Below, one piece after another: positions 35,258 to 44,973 of a DNA stretch of 64,000 nt. The DNA is from Erythroxylum novogranatense (lineage: Eukaryota; Streptophyta; Magnoliopsida; Malpighiales; Erythroxylaceae). The notes beneath the pieces were generated by a model that was given only the letters and a program-made list of their open reading frames with translations, ran no database searches and was not told where the DNA came from. Positions within the stretch are counted from its first letter, which is position 1; every line of letters starts with the position of its first letter. The stretch spans positions 95,795,818 through 95,859,817 of the forward strand of contig CM057227.1 in NCBI GenBank assembly GCA_029891385.1, in the 5' to 3' direction. A program made the position numbers and the translations under genes.

Positions 35258-38200
35258 TGTTGGCCCCCGAAATTTCTCTTGATGAATTAAGCATTATTTA
35301 AATGAATTAGGAGGTTTGATGGATTAATTTTTGGGAACTAATTATTTATGTCAATATTGGTAAGATTTTATGTCATAGGTTGATTGCATTTAAGTGTTAA
35401 TGTTGTAAGAATGTATCAAGGGCAAAATAGGCAACTCACTTAAGGTTAAAGATATAAGGCTTTTATTGAAGGGCAAAATGGACTTTTTAGAATAATAAAG
35501 GGTATAAAAAGAAGAAGTTATTGTTTTGCTTGGAAATGAAAAAAGAAGTCATGGAAGAAGAAGAGAAGAAGAGAAAGAATAGGGTTTTTGGGAAATCTTG
35601 AAGAGTTTGAAGAATTTGAAGCCAAATCAAGTAAGTATAAGCATTAACCTCTTTTGATTTGATGAATGAACCTTATTTAGTGATGGTTAGAAGTGAATCA
35701 TTTTGGGTTGGAATAAGTTTAGAAATGAAGTAGGAATGATGATTTAGGGTTAAGATGAGTTATATTTGAAATATAGGAAGTATATAAATGAAGAATGCCG
35801 AAAAACAAGTTTTCGGGAGGTTTTTGGGCATGTTTGCCGCGACGAACTTTTGCCTCGCCGCGGCGAGCTCCAACATTTTCGCCGCTGCGAAATCCTGTTT
35901 TCCAGCACTAATATACTTCAATATTTTGGGCATAACTCTTTTTTTAGATGTACAAATGAGGCGATTCTTAATTTGGATTAAACTAGAGAAATAGGGCTAC
36001 AAATGTTATGAGGATTCGAGTTTCAATTTAGTCTTTAAGAATGTTAATTTTCATATGGATGTAAAGTGCTAGAAAATGTTTTAGCATAATGATAGTCCGA
36101 AATGTTTGGAGTATAACTTTTGGAGTAGTGCACCAAATTAAATGATTTTGGTGGCATTATGAAATTAAGACAATGAGGAATATTTCTCTAGAAGGAAGTT
36201 TTAGCAAATTCCTTCAATTTGATGGTTAGAAAAATGTCCTAAAGTAAGCATGAATTAAAATGAATTTTAGGGGCAAACTTAGAAGAACACATAAGGTCTT
36301 AAGTTAGAAGGCTTACATGGAGGGGCATATGGGTCATTTTACATTCATTAATGACATGTCATGTTGGGCTGCCGTTTAAGAAGAAGGAATGCACGACTTT
36401 GAGGGGAAAGAAAACAATAAAGGAAAGAAGAAAGAAGAAAGAGGAAGGAGAGTTTCAGTGGAGTGAAAGGAGAAAGAAGAGAAGAAATTAGGGTTTCGAT
36501 TTTTATGGGCTTTCAAGAAGGATTTTCACGTTGATTCAAGAGAAAAAAGGTGGAGGATGATGAGAGCTCCATGATGAGCCAAACAAATTACGAAAATGGT
36601 GAAGATTAAGGCAAGATTGAGATTTTGATTTGTTAATTTTTGAAAGGTTTTGGTTCATATGCTTAAGATTGGAATGAGTTTGTGTTTTATAAGCTCAATT
36701 TTGGTGATTATGCTTTATGTGATGTTGAATTTGGGTGATTATTAGTTAGGGATTTTTGTCTTGGATTAGGAAATTTAAGTGAGGCATTGGAGAAATTGAA
36801 GCTTTGGACAAGTTTTAAGCATGGAATTGAGGTGGGTACCATGTTTATATTTTGAAATATAAGCTATGTATGTGTTCTTGAAAAATCAAGAAAGTGAGAG
36901 AGTTTTTAAATTTCTACTTTCGAATGATTAAATTTCTTGCTTTTGGAATGATTTTAGAAATTGTTATAATGGTACATTCATTATTTGTAATGACTTAAGA
37001 AATTGCAATAATTATTAAATTCATTATTTTTTTAATGATATGAATAATTTGAGAAATGTCTATAATTGATGATTTCATTGTTTTGAATGAATGGGAATTT
37101 GTTTGACTTATGATTTTGATAAATTGCAAAAATTGTTGCATTCTTGGGGGCTTGAATGATTGAGAATTTGATGTGTGAAATTGTATGATATTGTGACATT
37201 ATGTTTGAATAGGATATGACATGATATGAAAATTTAGTTTTCAAAATGTGCCTCCGGGCAATCCGATTTTTCAAGTGTGAAATGTGTTATGTGGGTTTGG
37301 TTAGGTCCCATAAGTTGAGTCAAGTGCACTTGTCTTTTTTTTATAGGCTTCGTCCGCCTGCCCGCTAGTGGCATTGGAGCTCTGTTACGGACTCCCATAA
37401 GTTCACGGGTACACTGGACTGCGATGCGGGAAAGTGTAGTACGTTTTGTTTACGGCTGCACAGGACCGCTATACGTGAATGTGTAGTATGTTCTGTTTTG
37501 GACCGACCCAAACCATTCTGATATTTTATGTGCTTTTGTTTTGTTTCTAAGTGTGATTGCATTCATGTTTTAAAAAAAATTCATAAATTCTTTGAAATTG
37601 AGGAATTGTGGAAAATAAGCTTTTGATAACTTTTTCTACTGTGAAATGTTTATAAATGGCAATCATTTAAAAAATGATTTCTGCTTATTTTTTATTTATA
37701 AACATGTTATCCACAAGCTGTCTAGCTCACCCCCCCTTTCATCCCCATCTCCAGGTGTCGAGCAGGAGATCGGATGAAAGAAAGTCGACCCGATTTTGCT
37801 TATATTGTATTTTTGTGTAATTTGGATTTTGATATTGGTATTGTATATGGCTTGGAATGCCATTAATATTTTATAAGCATTTATTTCATAATATAAATGA
37901 ATTATGGATTTGCGTATGGAATTGTGAAAATAATTTGTGTGGAAATGGTATGTAAATGGTATATGGATGAGATGTGATGTGAATTTATATATGGGTTTGA
38001 ATTATGGATTTGTATATAATGTGAATATGAATGTGTTGGATTGTGTTTGGATTCCGGACAGGAGGTCCGATGATACTGATGATTGAGAATTATTTGAAGT
38101 GCTATGTATACGATGATGATTGGTTGTGTTTGTTTATGCTGGAATTCCGGACAGGAGGTCCGATGAATTGTGTTACTGGAATTGAGATATTGAAGTGCTA

Positions 38201-38753
38201 ATTGTGTATGGCTTGATTGTGTATAAATCATGTGTGAGATTTTTATTGGCAAAAGAAAAGGTATAATATGATTTTAGGTAAAAGGATGGTTATGATTTGA
38301 ATATGAAGCATCAAGTAAATTGAGTTTTTGATTGAGGATAAATTTCCAAATGGGAAATTAGATTGCTTTGTATGAGATTGAATAAAGAATGAAAAAGAAA
38401 GAAAGAAAAATTTATACCGGATTGGATTGGCTTAGATTAAATGTCTTATGGTTTCCAACGTGAAGTTTTTCTAAATATTTGTTTTCGGATGTCGGAGTTA
38501 AATTTTGGTCTTAAGCGATGTGTTTGCTTTCGATTCCGAGTCATTCGATTCGTACTCAATTCGCTTTCGATTCTTACGCCTTTTGATTTGATTTGCTTTC
38601 TTTGACTTTCCCCATATGTTTCCGCTTTGGATTCTTTCGCTCTTGATTTTTGAATCCGTTCTTTCGTTTCAGATCCATTCTTTGGTTTCGCTTTCCTTCG
38701 TTTTTCGTTTCATTTTTCTGGTTGGGGTTCGGTTCCGAAATCAGGTCCCAACA
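35258..38753 (+). mobile_element. Solo gypsy LTR (3496 bp)
   Basis: Starts TGTTGGCCCCCG and ends AGGTCCCAACA, flanked by an exact 5-bp duplication TCTTA (35253-35257 and 38754-38758). No internal region is present, so it arose by recombination between LTRs of one element. It shares short modules with the other gypsy LTRs here: an AATTTGGATTAAACTAGAGA stretch near 35970, CCGGACAGGAGGTCCG near 38053 and 38146, and a TAGCTCACCCC stretch near 37720. A TTCG-rich tract fills 38520-38725. Confidence 0.9.
38051..38236 (+). repeat. 93-bp tandem repeat within the solo LTR
   Basis: Two units start ATTCCGGACAGG at 38051 and 38144, each carrying the palindrome CGGAC-AGGAG-GTCCG and a TTGAAGTGCTA phrase. 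Other LTRs (47733, 51092, 62812) have a single unit. Confidence 0.7.
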
Positions 38754-39550
38754 TCTTAATTTGTGATTACGTAAAGTGAAGTATTAAATCCAAAGTCCTT
38801 TTTAAACTAATTTTATCAATTGGTATGATCATGAATTATCATTTATACTTTTGCAATTATTTAAGGGGATTGTTCTCAATTATTGAATCACCTATTGTAA
38901 AATAATTTATTTAGAGAAAAAAATAAAAAGTAAGTTTAAGGAATGAAAGTTGACATCTCTCAAACCACAATAAAGGTTACTTTCACTAATTTGAATATGT
39001 TTTAGTTTCTAAAACAATTTTGGTACTAAAATATGTAAAAGATCTAGAAGGGGGGTTGAATAGATCTTTAAAGCTTTTTGTATTTTTCTACAATAAAATC
39101 AGAAGTTAATTCACACAAAAACAATTTAAATAAATTTAAATGTAAAGAGTAGGGAAGAAGAGCAAACACTGTTTTTGTAAAGGTTTGGTGTTAAGACCTA
39201 CGTCCTCTACCTAAGCTCCCACTTAGGATTTGGCAAACCACTTTATTACAAACTTTTTAGTTTAGTGTGAACTCTTACAACACCACTTGATTTCCGGCTC
39301 AAACTACCTTTATAATTTATTTGTTTTCTGGTACAAATCCTACCTTACAAGTGACTTTTCACTAATCACTCAAATCACAAGAATAAAGAGATAAAGATGA
39401 AAGAACATTGCTCAATACAAATTTGAAACAGCTAAGAGCAATATGGAGCAAAATTTGGAACAATAGTGGAATTCTTTGGCTTGTTTGACTCCAGTATGTT
39501 GATCCCTTGATGCACCACTATTTATCTGAAGCTTTTGAGAGGAATATAGA

Positions 39551-42166
39551 TGAAATAACCTTTTTCGTCCGATTGTCGCCTTAGGGTCACTTCAAAAATT
39601 TAACCAAGGATTGCATATGGCGCAACCTCGGGTCGTTCACTTTGAGGAACCAAAAGATGAAATTAATTCCTAAGTAACTAAATACAATGCAACCTAAACG
39701 ATAAAATGGGGTTTGATTTGAAAAATTACCGCTAAAATTTGCAACGAATTAAAATAACACTAAGGACTTGTTTTTGGTATTTTTAAAATTTAAATGAGCA
39801 ATTTGAAATGACAACGAGTGAATTAAATAAGAAAACAAACACAAGTAATTAACAATGATAAACGCAATCCTCCAGTTCAATAACGTAGGCAATCATCACT
39901 CAAACAGATATGGGAGTTAAAACAATTTAACCAAGAATATAAAATCGAGCTTTTAATCTAACAACCGAGCCACCTCGAATTATTACAAAAATATTTTCCA
40001 ATAATCCCAATTTACTACCTGCCACCAGACTAGTAAAATAGAACTAAGGATATTAACACCAATGCTCGACTTGTACGCAATATTTAAGAAACAGAATTAA
40101 TGCTAGCAATAGATAAAATGTTCCAAATAATTCAAGCCACCTTGAATAATTACCAATTTTGCTAAAATCTCAATACAAAGTTTTGACCCAAAACAAAGTA
40201 ATGAAATTAAATCCGAAATTAACACAATATCAATCGCCAAACAATAATTCAGTCACAAAACACAACTCCAAATAATTAAATAGTAAAATCTATGAATTAC
40301 TAATTAATTAAATGGACATAATAAAATTGCAGTTAAACTCCCCTATAGAAACTCCAAGCTCTTGCCTTTGCCATTGAACCGAAGGATTATGATGAATTAG
40401 CCAAGAAAATTCATTGAAGCTGCTGCCGACGTTGAGATTCGGTGGTCAGCCATGAGGTTGAGAATGAACACATATGCAGACCCAATTCTCCACCACTGTA
40501 GCTGATGTAGACAAATTAATTTTGTTGGCCACTCTACTATTCACGTACCTCACCACCATGCAGCACAAGCCAACTCCAACGCCTGGTCTTCAGCTGATTA
40601 ATTTCGTTCCTTTCTTCAGTTCATGCTCCCTTCTTATTTTGTTCTTCAGCCACAACACACACGTAAATTACTTTTGTTATTTTATTTATCTCTAATACTA
40701 CTACATACACCCACCATACAAAAATCACACAACACTCTTCTCCCCTACACTCACGTTTCACACTTGCTCAGCTCACGTTCTTGTTTGTTTTTATTTTCTG
40801 TCAGCTCCCACACTACACAGCACAAACACACAACTTCACAACTCACTCACGCACTCCTTTTTATTTTTCCAGCACACTCTCTCACAACTCCTAGTTACTC
40901 ACAGCACCAACTCTTCTAATTTTTCTCCAAGCTACTCCACTCTCCCACCATTCAAAGATCACGCAACAGCTCAAAACCCCCAGCACAAGCACGTTATTTT
41001 CTAGCCTCTCCAACACTTACTGCTTCTCACACTTCAGCTTACCAACAACAGCAGCTACTCCACTCAACACACGGACACTAAGTTAACAACACACTCACTG
41101 CACTTCACGTTTTTTTTTCTTTTTATGTTTTAAGTTACTCACAAGCACACAATCACTCTCCAGCTCACACACTAACACTCTAAACACAACTCCACACACT
41201 CACACAAAACCACCTTCAACACGCACAACCTCACGTTTCTGCCCCTTTATTTTCTGTTAAGCTCACCACCAGCACCCTTGGTCTGTTCACGCCACTCTCC
41301 TTTTATTCTTATTTTTCCAGCCCCCCACTCACGTAAATCACACACCACACAGACCTAAGACAGCACACACTCCTGTTACACCACTACGACCACCTCTTAA
41401 TTTGTCTACTTTTAAAAACCAACCCATGTTACACACACCAACCATGTCTCCCTCCATGCCTCTGCTGCCCAACATGTCTTCTTTTTATTCTCCAACAACT
41501 CACAATAAGCCAACACTCACGCACCTAACCAAATACACACACTAGACAAAGCCAAGCCAACAACGTTTCCTTCTTATTCTTTTCTTTTCAAAGCCACTCA
41601 CACCAGCTGCCACTAACACGTTAACTCCACAATGCCAGCTCCTTTGACTCATTCATGTGACCCTTCTGCCTACGCCCATGCCTCCACTTGCTTCATTTTC
41701 TGCTTTTTCCTCCAAGACCACACACAAACACAACAACTCCTCATCTTCATGTTATTTTCCTCTTGTCTACTAATTCTTTTTGATCTACGCCAGCTAACTG
41801 CCTTCATTTTATGCATCTCACAATCACCCACCTTCTTCTTTAATGTGACTAATTAAATCCTCCCTTGGTCCATGCACTCATACTACAGCTATGTCGTTTC
41901 TTCTCTAACTCTTTTGAAGCTTTTTTTTATTTTAATTTCTTCAAATACCCTACAACAAAAATTACAAATAATGTTGCATCATTTGCCCAAAATTTAATTT
42001 ATCACAATTAAACCAAAATACAACAATTTTTTTGCCCATATAAACACAAATTAAATGTAAGGCACAATAATTCAAACATTTATCAAATAAAGCTATAAAG
42101 ACTCATTGTAGTGACAAAAACTTATCCAATTGATATGAAAATATATGTGAATAAATAAGTTTGTCA
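39551..42166. mobile_element. 2616-bp TG..CA insertion, possible solo LTR
   Basis: Starts TGAAATAACC and ends GTTTGTCA, flanked by exact ATAGA duplications (39546-39550 and 42167-42171); the interrupted LTR is continuous without it. TG..CA ends plus a 5-bp duplication indicate LTR-retrotransposon integration. No PBS, PPT or coding frame of substance is seen; 40460-41860 is a C-rich, ACACAC/CTCAC-rich tract with chance frames. Its layout recalls 3273-5392. Either a solo LTR of a large gypsy family or a non-autonomous element; the minus strand (TGACAAACTT start) may be the sense strand. Confidence 0.7.
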
Positions 42167-42277
42167 ATAGATGTTGTAAATCCTTTCTAACCGTTGCATG
42201 AATTCTTATGAATGTTGCTTAATTTTCTCCTTTCCATTTGTGAATGATTCGGATAAATCTTATCCATCTCTACCTAT

Positions 42278-42494
42278 TAGTCGACTAGTCGAGCTTTTAT
42301 AGTCGACTAGTGTTAACATATTTCACTGCAGGCTTTAGCTTTGCTCCTCGATAAGTCGACTAGTGACATGATAGTCAACTAGAGTTCCTATTTAGTTGAT
42401 TTGTAGTCGACTTGCAACATATCAATCGACTTGTTTTAACCCCCATCTGATGATCCTTAATTCTTAGTCGACTTATGATATACTTAGTCGACTT
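42278..42494. repeat. TAGTCGACTA palindrome cluster in 3' LTR
   Basis: Six intact GTCGAC cores in TAGTCGACT[AT] context, plus decayed versions (GTCAAC, ATCGAC), lie within about 220 bp of the U3-like part of the LTR. The cluster is matched by 57807-58023 in the other LTR. Confidence 0.85.
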
Positions 42495-42720
42495 GTTGCT
42501 GATTCCAACGGATACATTTAATCAAATCTTCCCATAATCTTCATTTTTAATGTCTAAATCATGTTGAAGATTGTTTCTTTCTTGATTCCTCAATGATTTA
42601 TAATGTATTCTAGATTTCTTTCAATCCAAAACACCTGAAATAAATTTCTTAACTAATTCTATTTTATTATTATCAAAACATAAGTAGGATTTAATTTGTC
42701 AACCACCCATGGTCCAACAA

Positions 42721-42988
42721 TCTCCCCCTTTTTGATAATGACAAAATACTTAGAAATTGTTTAAGAATTAAAAATAAGAAAATATTGATCAAGGTTTTAT
42801 GCCTTGTCATTTTGGTTAGAAAGCTCCCCCTCAATCATATAAATCATTGAATGTAATAACCTTGTAAAATCAATTTTATAAAAGGAAGTGGAAATCAAGA
42901 TAGTCTCAGATATTTTAACAAACTCCCCCTTAATCAAGTGACTAAAGAGTATCAATTTCAATTTTCAATATGACTCCCCCTTTTTTTC
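42721..42988 (-). other. Four polypurine tracts next to the 3' LTR
   Basis: On the minus strand, purine runs with a GGGGGAG core lie at 42974-42988, 42923-42933, 42824-42833 and 42721-42733. The last abuts the LTR and would be the functional PPT. Multiple PPTs are a described hallmark of Sireviruses. Confidence 0.8.
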
Positions 42989-43246
42989 ATAATCAAAAGA
43001 AAAATACAGCAATTTGAAGAAGAAATATAGGAAACACACAAAAAAATCAGTAATAACAAACACAAATATGTAGAGAAGGAGTAATTTCAAAGTCACTACG
43101 GAACAAACCAGGCTAGCAAACATAAGAAGTCCTAAGAAGCACTCAAGTACAAATAGGACAATAAAAACAAACATACTAGAAAGAGCACAAGAAAATAATG
43201 TCGGTCGAGGTAAAATGCAAAACACATCATGATGAAGAATCATCAT
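42965..43246 (-). CDS. Small hydrophobic ORF downstream of aORF (doubtful)
   Basis: A 93-codon sense-strand frame, mostly hydrophobic (FVFIVLFVLECFLGLLMF, LLLLYIFVFVITDFFVCFLY), with up to three membrane-segment candidates and a charged tail ending in the first PPT-like tract. It starts just before the coiled-coil frame of the aORF ends. The strand is T-rich here, which alone yields hydrophobic codons, so this may be chance. Envelope-like proteins are discussed for some Sireviruses, but I see no other feature supporting that. Confidence 0.2.
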   Translation of the reverse strand: MMILHHDVFCILPRPTLFSCALSSMFVFIVLFVLECFLGLLMFASLVCSVVTLKLLLLYIFVFVITDFFVCFLYFFFKLLYFSFDYEKKGESY

Positions 43247-43412
43247 GCCTACAACCTAACTTATCAAAGATCTTCTTGATATTCTTCTCCAAACGGGTAA
43301 GCATACTGCGTTGATCATCAATATTTTTCTCCATTCTCATGAGCATATCCAGTTGATCATCATTGCGTTCATTCATCTCTTCCAGCTGATCTCGAATCGC
43401 CTGAAGGTCATG
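43227..43412 (-). pseudogene. Coiled-coil extension of aORF behind a stop codon
   Basis: In the same frame after the TAA at 43413-43415, 61 codons remain open to TGA at 43227-43229. They read as a charged coiled coil (DQLEEMNERNDDQLDMLMRM, then EKNIDDQRSMLTRLEKN) with leucine/methionine/isoleucine heptads. A single stop separating two matching parts suggests the aORF once ended at 43227 with about 433 residues. Confidence 0.6.
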
Positions 43413-44528
43413 TTAAGAAACTTCACTCCTTTGCATATTACTGGGTCTGGAACTGCTAGGGCGATCAGTTTCCCTCTTAGAATGCTGCCTCTTAGGCGCT
43501 TGCTCACTCTCCAATGTCAGACCTAGCTTCGCCACATGATAGGAAAAAACCCATCCTTTCTCGACTGTTTTGACCAGTTTCATGCTGCGGAGATTATAAG
43601 GAGTGAATCTCCAACTCTGAGGATAGGGATAATGGTCATAGGCCTTGAGATTGCATTTTTGGAGCTTGGCCATGTGAGTCATCAGTGCTCTATAGGGCAT
43701 GCCTTTATGCTTTACAGTTTTGCCCTTAAGTTCACCCCTTAACAAATTGGCTTTCTTTCTCATCATTTGTATGATCAAGCTTGGAAATTTTATTTTCTGT
43801 CCTTCTTTCAAGTGCCAAAGTATCTCCTTATCCAAGTTTGTGATATGATTATTGCTTGCCTTCTTGGGATACACCACACGATTGATAGCATAATGTAGTA
43901 GTCTATAGTTCAAAGGCAAATCCATTGCCTCAAAAGGTGGCGAATGATCTGAACATAATCTTGCAAGCAAATCATCACCCTTGGCTTCAGTGTAACCGAA
44001 ATTATCCTCAGCCTCCTCATCCGTCTCACCATCCTCATGCCTTAAGATATCCAAATCTAACAAAGAGGCATTAGGCCTAACTCCACCTTTAGGCAATTGA
44101 AATCCTCTAGACAAATAATCTTCACAGATAAACATTTCTCTGCCTTGAATATGTGATTTCAAGTGCATTCCCATATTTACATTGCTTCTAATTACCACGA
44201 GATTAGCATAGAATTCCCTCACCATATCCTCACAGATGTCATCGACATAACCCAAGAAATAATGCAACCCATAACTCATGATTTCAGAAAATAAATCTTT
44301 GTATTCACTATGCTCTAATTCAGTCCAATCAAATCTCATAGAGGGTATCAGTACCTCATGTTTGAGCACCGTATGATATAGGGTCTGAGCATCGCGGGAG
44401 ATGAACCTTGCTTCTACTTCCTCATTTTCTCTTTCACCACCGCCTCTTGAAGAAGACCCACGGACCCTTGGACCTCGTGGAGGAGTGGCAGTCTTCTTCC
44501 CTTTTCTATTAGTCTTGTGTGGAGCCAT
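43413..44528 (-). CDS. Additional ORF of Sirevirus (plant transposon protein domain)
   Basis: An intact 371-codon frame in the same sense as gag-pol, between pol and the 3' LTR. Residues 1-40 are basic and low in complexity (MAPHKTNRKGKK, PRGPRVRGSSSRGGG). Residues 40-310 form a folded-looking domain with the pattern VREFYANLVV, IQGREMFICEDYLSRGFQLP, LPLNYRLLHYAINRVVYPK, which I recognise as the 'putative plant transposon protein' domain found with many plant retroelements. The tail is basic and Ser/Arg-rich. A solo LTR sits 78 bp upstream of the ATG. No function of this domain is established; despite the name it shows no transposase motif. It ends at TAA (43413-43415), after which the same frame stays open. 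Confidence 0.75.
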   Translation of the reverse strand: MAPHKTNRKGKKTATPPRGPRVRGSSSRGGGERENEEVEARFISRDAQTLYHTVLKHEVLIPSMRFDWTELEHSEYKDLFSEIMSYGLHYFLGYVDDICEDMVREFYANLVVIRSNVNMGMHLKSHIQGREMFICEDYLSRGFQLPKGGVRPNASLLDLDILRHEDGETDEEAEDNFGYTEAKGDDLLARLCSDHSPPFEAMDLPLNYRLLHYAINRVVYPKKASNNHITNLDKEILWHLKEGQKIKFPSLIIQMMRKKANLLRGELKGKTVKHKGMPYRALMTHMAKLQKCNLKAYDHYPYPQSWRFTPYNLRSMKLVKTVEKGWVFSYHVAKLGLTLESEQAPKRQHSKRETDRPSSSRPSNMQRSEVS

Positions 44529-44973
44529 TTGTGGAGATAGAAGGATTTTAGAGAGATGGAGGAGATTTCAAATGTTAGGGTTTAGGAGAGATGAAATGGG
44601 ATTTTTTGTAACATCCCATCACCGATGGGAAGGGTAATTTGGTCATTTGGGACGGGTTAGGCGAGTGTAAATATATCTCGGCATGAACATGCATCATATA
44701 GCCTCTATAATTATATGAATGGTAATTTTTGCACATGCACATGATTGTAAATGCATTCATGACATTTCCCGGCACATGGGTCTAAATGTAATTTTGTGTA
44801 ATTGATGTGATAGTTGTGTTTGAAAAATTAAATTGGAGTGTGTTATGTGTGTTTTACATTTTTAGGAAATTTTAGAAATTTTTCTAGAATTTTTCGGAGA
44901 AAATTTTCGGACCGAAAAAATTGACAAGTGACAGACTGGTAGATTTTCGGTACTAAAAATGACGGTCCAATGA

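Larger units (their letters stand above)
39034..42719 (-). repeat. 3' LTR of Sirevirus, split by an insert
   Basis: Its two parts, 39034-39550 and 42167-42719, align continuously with 57183-58248. On the minus strand it starts TGTTGGACCATGG and ends CTTTTACA. With the insert and one target copy removed it is 1065 bp against 1066 bp for the 5' LTR. Confidence 0.92.

Noticed and set aside
40474..41856. Several 73-98 codon plus-strand frames
   Set aside because: Composition of the ACACAC/CTCAC-rich tract of the inserted element; no start context, domain or continuity.
44401..44637. 78-codon plus-strand frame at the start of the aORF
   Set aside because: Antisense to the aORF N-terminus and running into the solo LTR; no independent support.
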